Assembly: GCF_021228235.1 (NCBI RefSeq)
Contig: NZ_JAJQRG010000013.1
Coordinates: forward strand, 1-64,000
Origin: Pseudophaeobacter flagellatus
Lineage (GTDB): Bacteria > Pseudomonadota > Alphaproteobacteria > Rhodobacterales > Rhodobacteraceae
Reading direction: 5' to 3'
Length of the DNA stretch: 64,000 nucleotides
The notes below the pieces were generated by a model. That model saw only the letters and a program-made list of their open reading frames with translations. It did no database searches and was not told the DNA's origin. Positions 56,800 to 64,000 of the stretch are shown piece after piece (position 1 is the stretch's first letter; each line of letters begins with the position of its first letter). A program made the translations under genes and the position numbers.

Positions 56800-57699
56800 T
56801 TAGGGCGCGAATGCCTGCCGTTCGGTGATCTTTTCAAATTCGGGCAAAAACTCTTCGTGGTGCAAAGCGAGATATTTCGTGATCCGTTCGTTGCTGACCA
56901 ATCTGGCGACGTAGCCGCGTGCTAGAACGAGGTCGAGATGATCGATCCCATAGCTATCCTCAACCAATCGCACTTGCCGTTCGAGGTTCGCAGACTCGTT
57001 TTCCATAAGATCAAGTTGTTCGCGCGAAATCCCTATGATTTTCTTTGGCTTGGCTCCGGCTATAAGCTGGCCTTCGGGTGTCGCTGCCAGCAGAGAACGG
57101 GCATAGTTAATGGTAAATTTGTTCATGGCGACCATCAGCTGCGCAGCCTCGATCTGGCGCATCGGTTTCATTTTCTTGAGAACCCGAAAGCCGGTTAAAG
57201 CCACTTGCTTGTCTTTGAGTAGCTCTGCGGCCTCACCGCAAATGCCATCTAAGAGGCGCCGTTTTTCCTGCAATGTCTTGATGTTGACGTTGAGGGCGCT
57301 GGCAAGGCGTTCTTCGGGAACGCCAAGAGTCAGCGCACGCAAGATCATCTTATGCTCCTGAATTGTCGCCAAACGGTTTATGCGTTTGTTGTAGGTGTAG
57401 GCTTCATCATCTGTTGAAACGATACACTGGGCCGCTGTCTCACCATTGTATTTCAAGGCCTCTAAGCGGAGGTGGCCATCAAGTAATGTATACATTTGGC
57501 GGTCGTGTCGGTCGCGGGCAACGACCATGGGTTCAACGAGACCAATTTCCCGAATGGACGCGATTATCTGGCCGTATTTGACCGTCGCCTTTGTTTGCGG
57601 CGTGACCAAATAAAGGGGTGCGATGTTTTCAAACGATATGTGTACCAGCTCACGTTCGAAGGCGGCAACGATGGTCTGTTCTGAAGCCGAAGGTGTCAT
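56800..57699 (-). CDS. ParB/RepB-like protein, second copy in the cassette
   Basis: This 299-residue protein has a ParB N-terminal fold with DGHLRLEALKYNGE at the place of the CTP-binding GxxR box and NKRINRLATIQEH in place of ENxxR. A helix-turn-helix (PEERLASALNVNIKTLQEKR) follows, then a helical C-terminal part similar to the RepB partition family. The CTP motifs are more diverged than in the upstream paralogue. It overlaps that gene by 4 nt. Confidence 0.85.
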   Translation of the reverse strand: MTPSASEQTIVAAFERELVHISFENIAPLYLVTPQTKATVKYGQIIASIREIGLVEPMVVARDRHDRQMYTLLDGHLRLEALKYNGETAAQCIVSTDDEAYTYNKRINRLATIQEHKMILRALTLGVPEERLASALNVNIKTLQEKRRLLDGICGEAAELLKDKQVALTGFRVLKKMKPMRQIEAAQLMVAMNKFTINYARSLLAATPEGQLIAGAKPKKIIGISREQLDLMENESANLERQVRLVEDSYGIDHLDLVLARGYVARLVSNERITKYLALHHEEFLPEFEKITERQAFAP

Positions 57700-58598
57700 A
57701 CTGTCTCTCCTTCAATACGGGACAAACGATCTGCAACGGTTCTGGGAATGTTAGCCAAGCCTTCGGCACGCAACAGCGTCACGAAGTTTTCGTCCGATAA
57801 GAGCGTTTTTAAGGATTGTGTAAGAAAAAGCATCTCACTGCGTGTTGCACCAGCTTTGCGCAGCAGGATTTTCTTTCGCTCAACATCATCTTGGTAGGTC
57901 TTCATCAGCGTTTCGACGGAAAGGTTTTTCTTTGAGCGTCCAATAGAAGTCGCCTGACCTTTGCCATGTTTTAGTCTTGCCTCGACGAGCCGTTTTGCTG
58001 TCAAAAGGCGCCCGCCGCGCAAAAGCTTGCCCTCGTAGGCTTTGCGCAGAACGGTTTGAACATTGACGTCTTCCGCATCTGCAATGTCGACCGCGACGCT
58101 GACTGGAATTTTACCACTTTCGACAGCGCGCAGGAGCCGGTGTTCATGGCTTTCCAATAGTCGAATGACGCCGTGCACATATTTCTTCGAAAGCTGGGTC
58201 TTCTTGGCAATTTCATGTTCGGAGTAACCGCTGTCTTGAAGGCGCTTGATGTCCCTCAGCAGCTCAAGTGAGTGATGGTGCCTGCGTGCGAGGTTTTCTA
58301 CCAAGCTCATTACAAGGCAATCTTCACTACTGGCTGTGATGATGACAGCGGGTATTTTCTTTTGCTTTAAGGCCTTGAAAGCCTCCAATCGGCCTTGGCC
58401 ACAAACAAGCTCGTATGTCAGGTCACCGCTGACGTCATCTTTGCGGGCTGCAACAGTGATGGGACGTTTGAGGCCAAGTTCCGCGATATTCGCAACAATC
58501 TCGTCAAAGACCTTTTGATTGCGGACACGGGGATTGACCACTGTGATCGCATCAACCGCAATGAGTTCGGTGTGGCCGAGTGGAGCATCAGGCATCAT
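57696..58598 (-). CDS. ParB/RepB-like protein, first copy in the cassette
   Basis: This 300-residue protein has the ParB-type domain NPRVRNQKVFDEIVANIAE, GQGRLEAFKALK (CTP box) and ENLARRHHHSLE, then an HTH (SEHEIAKKTQLSKKYVHGVI) and a RepB-like C-terminal region. ParB proteins are CTP-dependent DNA clamps. No ParA/RepA ATPase and no replication gene accompany it, so plasmid partition is unlikely. It is coupled by 4-nt overlaps to both the recombinase and the second copy. Confidence 0.87.
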   Translation of the reverse strand: MMPDAPLGHTELIAVDAITVVNPRVRNQKVFDEIVANIAELGLKRPITVAARKDDVSGDLTYELVCGQGRLEAFKALKQKKIPAVIITASSEDCLVMSLVENLARRHHHSLELLRDIKRLQDSGYSEHEIAKKTQLSKKYVHGVIRLLESHEHRLLRAVESGKIPVSVAVDIADAEDVNVQTVLRKAYEGKLLRGGRLLTAKRLVEARLKHGKGQATSIGRSKKNLSVETLMKTYQDDVERKKILLRKAGATRSEMLFLTQSLKTLLSDENFVTLLRAEGLANIPRTVADRLSRIEGETV

Positions 58599-60151
58599 GC
58601 GACCTCCAAGATTGAAGTGCGTTCACACAGGGCGAAGAAATGTGCGAGGTCATCAAATCGGTACGCGTCGAGCGAGAGGCCGTTGCTTTCAGAAAATCGC
58701 AATTTAGGAAGTGTCATGTCAGCTGTCGGTAACAGATAGTAATCTAGGGGTGTTTCATTTGCCTGATCCATGCGCACAACAACCGTGATGTCAGGTAAAA
58801 GACCTGTATCCAGCCGTATGTTCCACCGGTACGCGCCGGCACCGGTTTGCGTACATCTGGCAATGACGACAGATGCGGAAAATTCATGATTGATGGTCAG
58901 AAGGCCCGTCTTCGCATCATGCTGGACCTGCCCGCCCACCTGTTCGATCCCGCCAAGGGTGCTCTCGACAATCTCCGTGTGTGCTTTTCGCAGGCGTTTG
59001 TTAATTTCAATGTAGCGATAGTCTCGATCCGGGATGAAACCGACCAGTTTGTAGGCTCTGAGTAGACTGCCAAACCTGCTTTGATATTGCCCACTGGACG
59101 GTAAGGAGCTCGTTTCATTGATAACGATTCCAGACAGAAAACCATGTGTTTCGAGTGCGTTCCGTAAACCATCTAGCATTTCGTCGTCAGAAAATCGATG
59201 TGCTTTGGCATCAAAAATGGCCTTGGCTGCGGCAAACAGCGCAGCGTCGACAATCGCTTCGAACGCGCCTTCGGATCGAACCCAGCTATTGGGCTCATTT
59301 TGAACATGCCGCTTCTTCAGCTTGAAGGAATGGCGGTTCCAGATGTTGTTGCCGATATACTTTTCGTTTGAGAGTAATTGGCGCACAACGGGCGGTGTCC
59401 AGTCTCGGTCCAGATCGGTTTTGATGCCCTTCTTGTTCAGATCGGCGGCGATCATGGCCTCGGATTGCTGGTCATCTACAAAGCTATGGAAGATTTGGTT
59501 CACAATCGCGATTTCGTTCTCAGGTCCCGGAACAAGTGTCACGCGGTCTGTTTGAATGCTCTTGTGTTCACCTCGGGCGAGAACACCTTTCTGATTGCCG
59601 ACCTCGTCAATTAGCATCCGCCGCAGGCCAAAGCCGGGCGGACCACCCTGACGATACCCCATCTCGATAAGTCTGGATTGACCGGCAAAGACCTTTTGCG
59701 ACAGCTCTCGACTATACTCGCCTGCCATTGCACGCTTGACGCCTTTCACGATGGTGGAGACAGGACTGCCGTCGTTCTCAAACTGCTCGGCGCAATACTC
59801 GACAGCTATGCCAGCACGCTTACAGATGTATTCGTAGTAGGCGCTTTCGTCGGCATCCTGAAACCGGCCCCAGCGGCTGATGTCATACACAAGAACTGTG
59901 TTGAATTCGGTTTTTCGAATCTGGATGTCATCGAGCAGTTGCGTCAAGCCATCGCGACCTTCAATTCTGAGGCCACTTTTGCCCGCATCTGTGTATGTTT
60001 TGATGATTTTGTAGCCGCGTTCCTCCGCATAGCGTGCGATTGCATCGGCTTGGTTTTCGGTTGAGTAGCGCTGATGCTCGGTTGACATGCGAACATATTG
60101 CGCAGCGTCGCGACGAACCTTGCGCTCATATTTGTCGTCAGGCCAACTCAA
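58595..60151 (-). CDS. Large serine recombinase
   Basis: This 518-residue protein has a resolvase domain (about 15-165) with catalytic Ser23 in YVRMSTEHQRYSTENQ and the arginine-containing YDISRWGR, followed by a recombinase domain (about 185-305) with DRDWTPPVVRQLLSNEKYIG. The CxxC zinc ribbon of phage-type large recombinases is absent. A C-terminal region of about 200 residues is unusual. It is the first gene of a three-gene operon and probably mobilises the cassette. Confidence 0.92.
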   Translation of the reverse strand: MSWPDDKYERKVRRDAAQYVRMSTEHQRYSTENQADAIARYAEERGYKIIKTYTDAGKSGLRIEGRDGLTQLLDDIQIRKTEFNTVLVYDISRWGRFQDADESAYYEYICKRAGIAVEYCAEQFENDGSPVSTIVKGVKRAMAGEYSRELSQKVFAGQSRLIEMGYRQGGPPGFGLRRMLIDEVGNQKGVLARGEHKSIQTDRVTLVPGPENEIAIVNQIFHSFVDDQQSEAMIAADLNKKGIKTDLDRDWTPPVVRQLLSNEKYIGNNIWNRHSFKLKKRHVQNEPNSWVRSEGAFEAIVDAALFAAAKAIFDAKAHRFSDDEMLDGLRNALETHGFLSGIVINETSSLPSSGQYQSRFGSLLRAYKLVGFIPDRDYRYIEINKRLRKAHTEIVESTLGGIEQVGGQVQHDAKTGLLTINHEFSASVVIARCTQTGAGAYRWNIRLDTGLLPDITVVVRMDQANETPLDYYLLPTADMTLPKLRFSESNGLSLDAYRFDDLAHFFALCERTSILEVA

Positions 60152-60173
60152 TGCACATCTCTCCCTCGTTCAA

Positions 60174-60183
60174 GTTTGCAAAC
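60174..60183. promoter_or_regulatory. Palindrome in the divergent promoter region
   Basis: GTTTGCAAAC is a perfect 10-nt palindrome in the 87-nt gap between the serine recombinase and the divergent HTH-like gene. It is well placed as an operator controlling both directions. Binding is not shown. Confidence 0.45.
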
Positions 60184-60238
60184 CTGTATTGAAGCCTTGC
60201 GATTCTTCCTTCGATGTTAGCGAAGGAGGGGTGGAAAC

Positions 60239-60619
60239 ATGTTGCATAAAAAGGGCAACTCGTTTCATCGAGACTGCCATGGGCGCGTTTCTGCGTCAGA
60301 ATATCGGCAAGCCATCAGCGCAGCGCTCACACAAGAACTCGGCGGTGCAGGCAGTGCGGCGAAAGTCGCGATCGGCTGGACTGGAGCGAGTGAACGAACA
60401 GCCAAGAACTGGATTTCAGGTTCGTATGGTCCGACAGCGGAGCATCTGATCGAGTTAATGAGAAATTCAGATACGGTGCTTGCGGTCGTATTGGGATTGG
60501 CGGGGCGAGAAGAAGCCATGACGACCGAACGCCTTAAACGTGTTCGTGCAGAGCTGGCGGCGGTTTTGAGCAACTTGGATGCGATCTGCGAGGCAGATGA
60601 CAACGACACAGCGTCTTGA
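60239..60619 (+). CDS. Small HTH-like regulator of the recombinase cassette
   Basis: This 126-residue protein contains a phage-repressor-like helical segment: ALTQELGGAGSAAKVAIGW, ASERTAKNWISGSYGPTAEH and LIELMRNSDTVL. AAGGAGGGG precedes the ATG. It is transcribed away from the recombinase and is the natural candidate for its regulator; the DNA-binding role is inferred from this pattern and placement. Confidence 0.75.
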   Translation: MLHKKGNSFHRDCHGRVSASEYRQAISAALTQELGGAGSAAKVAIGWTGASERTAKNWISGSYGPTAEHLIELMRNSDTVLAVVLGLAGREEAMTTERLKRVRAELAAVLSNLDAICEADDNDTAS

Positions 60620-60725
60620 GAGCAAGTTTTGGACCCCACAAGTTACCCGTGATACTGGGAAGAACCGCGCCTACTGGTTGGAGGCGAGGGCATACGACAA
60701 GCCAGAAGTTCGCGAGGCTTCTCGG

Positions 60726-60759
60726 TTTGGGTCAGAAATGCTTGACGTTTGGGTCAGAA
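60726..60759. repeat. Two 12-nt direct repeats resembling IS21-type ends
   Basis: TTTGGGTCAGAA occurs at 60726-60737 and 60748-60759, 22 nt apart. IS21-family elements carry repeated GGGTCA-containing terminal sites of this type. No istA or istB gene remains nearby. Confidence 0.45.
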
Positions 60760-61017
60760 TTGAATGACGCGATTTGCCCATTTCTTGAGGTTTTGGCTGC
60801 CGATTGAGTCAAAGGTTCGTGGCGTTCCACACTTTTTTTCTGAGACGACACATGGTTCTGCCTTTTGCGACAGAATATTACCTTTGCGCCGCATAGCTTT
60901 GCCTTCGGCCACATGGTGACGTTGACCATGTTTCCCTTTTCAAAACGGGTTTTGAGCGAAGCCCTTCAGGGCGCGCGTCTCTAAAACCTGCTCCCGGCGA
61001 GGGTTGGAGGTAGCAAC

Positions 61018-61183
61018 CGCAATACAATTGATGGGGTTGGTGCACCGTCATCGGCTTCCTCGTGCCCTGGGCGCGCTTCCGGCCTTGCAGCCTTTCCTCG
61101 CGGTAGATGCGCCTGAGCTTCTTGTGGTTTACCTCAAAGCCTTCGCGTCGGACCATCACGAGGATGCGACGGTACGCACCACA
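61018..61183 (-). mobile_element. IS3-family transposase OrfB fragment
   Basis: The minus strand encodes GAYRRILVMVRREGFEVNHK followed by KLRRIYREERLQGRKR, the N-terminal region of IS3-type OrfB. Similarity ends after about 50 residues. The rest of the element is missing. Confidence 0.75.
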
Positions 61184-61500
61184 AAATCCTCGTTCAATAG
61201 TTTCTCAAAAACCTGAACTGAAAGCATATCCACCTTTTTGCGGCTCTTTTGCCTTTTGCCCAGCCTAGCACAGTCCTGCCTAAACAAGAATATAGAGAAA
61301 CATGTAACACATTGATTTTACTATTAGATAATAGATGCAAGCCACCCTCGAACCGGGGTGTTGCATATGGGAGCGAGGCGGATACCCTGATGGAAACCTG
61401 AAGCCTATACTTGGCGTATGCCGACACAGGTGATATTGGCGCGGTCGTATTTACCTCTAGTTGACAGGGCCCCTTTCGGGACAGTGCTGCGCAAACCACT

Positions 61501-61650
61501 GTCGGCCAGTGGATGAACCGCCTGAAATCCCCCGGCGTGCGGGTCATGTCACGTGATCCCGAGCGTCAGATTGCCGAAATCCACATCCGTATCGCCATCA
61601 TGAACCGCGCCTCGGCCATTGGACGGGCCGAGATCGAAGCGCCGGCCTGA
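61501..61650 (+). mobile_element. Transposase C-terminal fragment
   Basis: The frame ending at 61650 encodes VRVMSRDPERQIAEIHIRIA and MNRASAIGRAEIEAPA, which matches the end of Rhodobacterales DDE transposases of the IS5 type. About 50 codons are left. Confidence 0.6.
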
Positions 61651-61742
61651 CGCAACGGGGGGGGGGAAGGAGTAGATCAGCCTGCGCGCTGAATGGTGTA
61701 ACATCGCCGGTCAGATGACTGCCCCCGCAGGCGGACGTTCCC

Positions 61743-62126
61743 TCAGACGAAACGTCGCTCCACAACGCGCCAGTAGAAAAGAAAAAAGGTCAACGACGCA
61801 AAGATTACAGAAAAATAGACCGGTGAGACAAACCCCGGAAATAGAATAAACGCGACCAGAGATATCAAAGCCATAGAGGTCACGAACGCAACCTTCGGAC
61901 CCAGGATGCAAAACAGGAAAATCAAGCTCAAACCAACAAGGCTCAGGGATATCCAGACATAATGCATGGTTATTCCCAGACCCACTCCGCGTGGTTTACC
62001 CCATATCGTAAGCGATACATCATTGATCACCGCCAGAAAAAGACAGTGGAAGAGTGGCAGCGCGGTAATCTTGAGCATGAAATTTGGCAATAGCGGGCCT
62101 CTATCCGGTTCCCCAATGATGCGCAT
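61743..62126 (-). CDS. Small membrane protein of unknown function
   Basis: This frame encodes about 127 residues from the ATG at 62126, with three or four hydrophobic segments. A TTG at 62159 or an ATG at 62078 are alternative starts; none has a good ribosome binding site. The family is not recognised. It borders the last transposase fragment, so it may be the first chromosomal gene or the last cargo gene. Confidence 0.5.
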   Translation of the reverse strand: MRIIGEPDRGPLLPNFMLKITALPLFHCLFLAVINDVSLTIWGKPRGVGLGITMHYVWISLSLVGLSLIFLFCILGPKVAFVTSMALISLVAFILFPGFVSPVYFSVIFASLTFFLFYWRVVERRFV

Positions 62127-62343
62127 TTTGCATCTAGGGCTGTCAACCTTTTCGATCAAAATGGAACGGCGGGAAAGACCGCATCCCGTTGATACGGAAG
62201 CAGTTTCATGCTGCAGCCAACATGATCGCCAGCTTTTGGTCGCGGCCGCGCGGTGAAATTAAAGGCGTTGATTAGGGGCCAGGGGGGCAAAGGGGGCCTA
62301 GTTTGCGGCGCGGGTCTTTTGCTGAATACGCTGGTGGATCTAT

Positions 62344-62384
62344 CTAGCCCCCGCAGGCCATGGGATGTGACGCGCGGGGGCTAG
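62344..62384 (-). terminator. Hairpin downstream of the M20 peptidase gene
   Basis: A perfect 11-bp stem (62344-62354 with 62374-62384) lies 12 nt beyond the minus-strand gene end. No T run is visible, so termination would be factor-assisted at most. Confidence 0.5.
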
Positions 62385-62395
62385 GGGCCTTTGGC

Positions 62396-63793
62396 CTATC
62401 GGGTGCGGGCTGGCACCGGTTTGGCGCCAACATCCCAGAACACCCCTGCCATAACCTTTAGCGCATCCCGGCACAGTGGCTTTAGTACGTGTTCGTTTGG
62501 CGCATGTTGTGAACAGCCCCGGTAGGAATGCGGCACCCAGATGGTTGGCAGCTCCAGGATATCGGTAAAGCTGTCGTTGGGCAGCGATCCTGCGAGGTTC
62601 GGAAGCACGTGCAGCGCGCCAGCGGTTTCGCGGATTGAATCGCCTACGAACTGCGCCCAGGGGTGCGCTGGATCCAGCCGGGTGGCGGAAAAAAAGCCGC
62701 GATCATGGGCGCAGATTTGCACCCGTTCAAAGCCGTTTGCATCCAGATGGCGGCGCAGGGCAGGGATCACCTCTTCTGGGTCAGTGCCCACGACAAAGCG
62801 CAGCTGGCAGGTGGCGCGGGCCCAGCCGGAAATCGCATTGACCGGGGCCTCTGGCACGCCCGAGACCATGGCCAGAACGGTAAAGCTGTTCCAGCCAAAG
62901 ACACGTTCCGCCGGGGTCAGGTCCTGCTCGCCCCAGTTTGGGTCCACCTGCGGGCCATCGCCGCCTGCGACGGGCAGGTCGCGCAGTGCAGCGCGCACGC
63001 TGTCTGTCAGGCTGTCGGGCCGCCACTCGGGGACCTTGATCTGGCCCCGCACATCGGTGATGCAGGCCAGCGCATGAGACAGGATCATCGCCGGGTCGGC
63101 CAGCAACCCGCCCCAGTTACCAGAATGATGCGCGCCTTCGTGGGTTTCCACCAGCAGATCAAAGGTGGTGCCGCCGCGCGACCCCATGAACATTGTCGGC
63201 ACCTCGGGCTGCAGGCGCGGCCCGTCCGAGGCGATCAACACATCCGCCGTGAGCCGGTCCTTGTAGCTGTGGAACACCTCGGGCAGGCCGACAGAGCCGA
63301 CTTCTTCGCTCATCTCCAGCACAATACGGGTGTTGAACCCAAGGCTGCCGCGCGTGGCGATCACCGCTTCGAGCGCAGCGATATTGATCAGGTGCTGGCC
63401 TTTGTTATCAGCGGTGCCGCGTCCATAGAGACGGTCGCCTTCCTCGACGATTTCCCAGGGCTCCAGCCCCTCGCGCCACATGCCTTCCTGGCCGCGCACA
63501 GTGTCGCCATGGCCGTAGGTCAGGATGGTCGGCAGGTCCTCGCCCTCCACCCGTTCTCCCAGCAGCAGCGGGCCTCCCTTTGGGTCCGGGTTGTTGATGA
63601 TCTCGCAGGTAAAGCCGAGGGCTTGCAGGCGCGGCAGCATGGCCTCTTGCAGGTAGCTCAGCGATTCGGCGCGCGCCTCGTCAGCGGGGTTCTGGCTCTC
63701 GCTGCGGTAGGAAACCAGCTTGGCCAGGTCGGACTGGAAGGTGCCGGCCTCAAAATAGTCAGTCACATGAGAGATGGCGGCGTCACGGGTCAT
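62396..63793 (-). CDS. M20-family metallopeptidase
   Basis: This 465-residue enzyme has the zinc-site motifs YGHGDTV (His95, Asp97), GRGTADNKGQ, EMSEEVGS, HSGNWGG and the late HSYRGCSQHAPNE. The inserted lid domain suggests a dimer. It probably hydrolyses dipeptides or N-acyl amino acids in the cytoplasm. The start overlaps the upstream gene by 4 nt. Confidence 0.92.
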   Translation of the reverse strand: MTRDAAISHVTDYFEAGTFQSDLAKLVSYRSESQNPADEARAESLSYLQEAMLPRLQALGFTCEIINNPDPKGGPLLLGERVEGEDLPTILTYGHGDTVRGQEGMWREGLEPWEIVEEGDRLYGRGTADNKGQHLINIAALEAVIATRGSLGFNTRIVLEMSEEVGSVGLPEVFHSYKDRLTADVLIASDGPRLQPEVPTMFMGSRGGTTFDLLVETHEGAHHSGNWGGLLADPAMILSHALACITDVRGQIKVPEWRPDSLTDSVRAALRDLPVAGGDGPQVDPNWGEQDLTPAERVFGWNSFTVLAMVSGVPEAPVNAISGWARATCQLRFVVGTDPEEVIPALRRHLDANGFERVQICAHDRGFFSATRLDPAHPWAQFVGDSIRETAGALHVLPNLAGSLPNDSFTDILELPTIWVPHSYRGCSQHAPNEHVLKPLCRDALKVMAGVFWDVGAKPVPARTR

Positions 63794-64000
63794 TGTTGGT
63801 CCTCGAGAACTGCGTCACCCCAGGGTGACATGATTTCAGTGCATCCACTGTTGGTTTCGCCATCGCGCATGACCCCGGCGGGGCAGGCAAAGGCATAGGG
63901 AAGAACGGTGCGCCGGGTGGTCTGCACTGGCATGACATCCGACAGGGCATTCAGTACTTCTGGCGGCAGGGTTTCATCTGCAACGGCGGTGGCGCCGCCC
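63790..64000 (-). CDS. C-terminal part of an unrecognised protein
   Basis: The minus strand is open from the window edge to a TGA at 63790-63792, giving about 69 residues ending AVLEDQQ. Two cysteines occur (FACPAG and NSGCTEI). I do not recognise the family. The 4-nt overlap with the peptidase start shows it is the upstream gene of the same operon. Confidence 0.6.
   Translation of the reverse strand, partial: GGATAVADETLPPEVLNALSDVMPVQTTRRTVLPYAFACPAGVMRDGETNSGCTEIMSPWGDAVLEDQQ

Noticed and set aside
56800-58598. Plasmid partition locus (repABC type)
   Set aside because: There is no RepA/ParA ATPase or RepC replication protein next to the two ParB/RepB-like genes, and the flanks are chromosomal.
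46304-61700. Direct repeat of the tRNA 3' end as right attachment site
   Set aside because: I looked for the last 20 nt of the tRNA further downstream and did not find a copy by eye; a computed search would be needed.
1-64000. CRISPR array
   Set aside because: No series of regularly spaced identical repeats was seen, and no cas-like gene is present.

Overview
The window is a chromosomal segment of a marine alphaproteobacterium, most probably of the Roseobacter group (Rhodobacteraceae). The evidence is the protein sequences themselves, an ATP12-type F1 chaperone, the aapJQMP amino-acid transporter, the order rpmH-rnpA-yidD-ttcA-yidC, and a ribosomal protein cluster cut by intrinsic terminators. 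No species-level call is possible from sequence reading alone.

Positions 1 to about 18,900 hold the end of tuf and then the S10, spc and alpha ribosomal clusters on the plus strand: rpsJ-rplCDW, rplB-rpsS-rplV-rpsC-rplP, rpmC-rpsQ-rplNXE-rpsNH-rplFR-rpsE-rpmD, rplO-secY-adk, and rpsM-rpsK-rpoA-rplQ. The run is not continuous. After rplW, rplP, rpmD and adk there is a strong terminator followed by one unrelated gene: a membrane protein, a 2OG-Fe(II) oxygenase, a DUF1127 protein and a small secreted protein respectively. The oxygenase sits next to the gene for L16, a known target of ribosomal oxygenases.

From 18,900 to 29,400 are housekeeping genes on the plus strand: an HtrA-type protease, rarA, a fluoride channel, an RluC-type pseudouridine synthase, a HAD phosphatase, an ATP12-like chaperone, and a general amino-acid ABC transporter. 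From 29,400 to 42,000 genes are mostly on the minus strand: a DUF411 metal-binding protein, SixA-like phosphatase, a 4Fe-4S protein, argB, a PepSY membrane protein, DUF2946, engB, a MOSC protein, yidC, an EAL phosphodiesterase, ttcA, yidD, rnpA and rpmH. From 42,300 to 45,900 are a TVP38/DedA-like membrane protein, a flavin disulfide oxidoreductase and an orphan histidine kinase.

Two identical tRNA-Arg(ACG) genes at about 46,050 to 46,300 mark the start of an accessory region of roughly 15 kb that runs to about 61,700. It contains broken mobile DNA (TniQ, IS110, IS5, Mu-type transposase, IS3, possible IS21 ends, a frameshifted tyrosine recombinase). It also contains several cargo genes: a 647-residue coiled-coil protein with a polymorphic-toxin-like motif, an unrecognised Cys-rich protein, an SGNH hydrolase and a frameshifted DUF6880 gene. 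Its most intact part is a four-gene cassette (56,800 to 60,619): a large serine recombinase overlapping two successive ParB/RepB-like genes, with a divergent small HTH-like regulator. This cassette is the best candidate for an under-described system in the window. After about 61,700 ordinary chromosomal genes resume (membrane protein, M20 peptidase, a partial gene at the edge).
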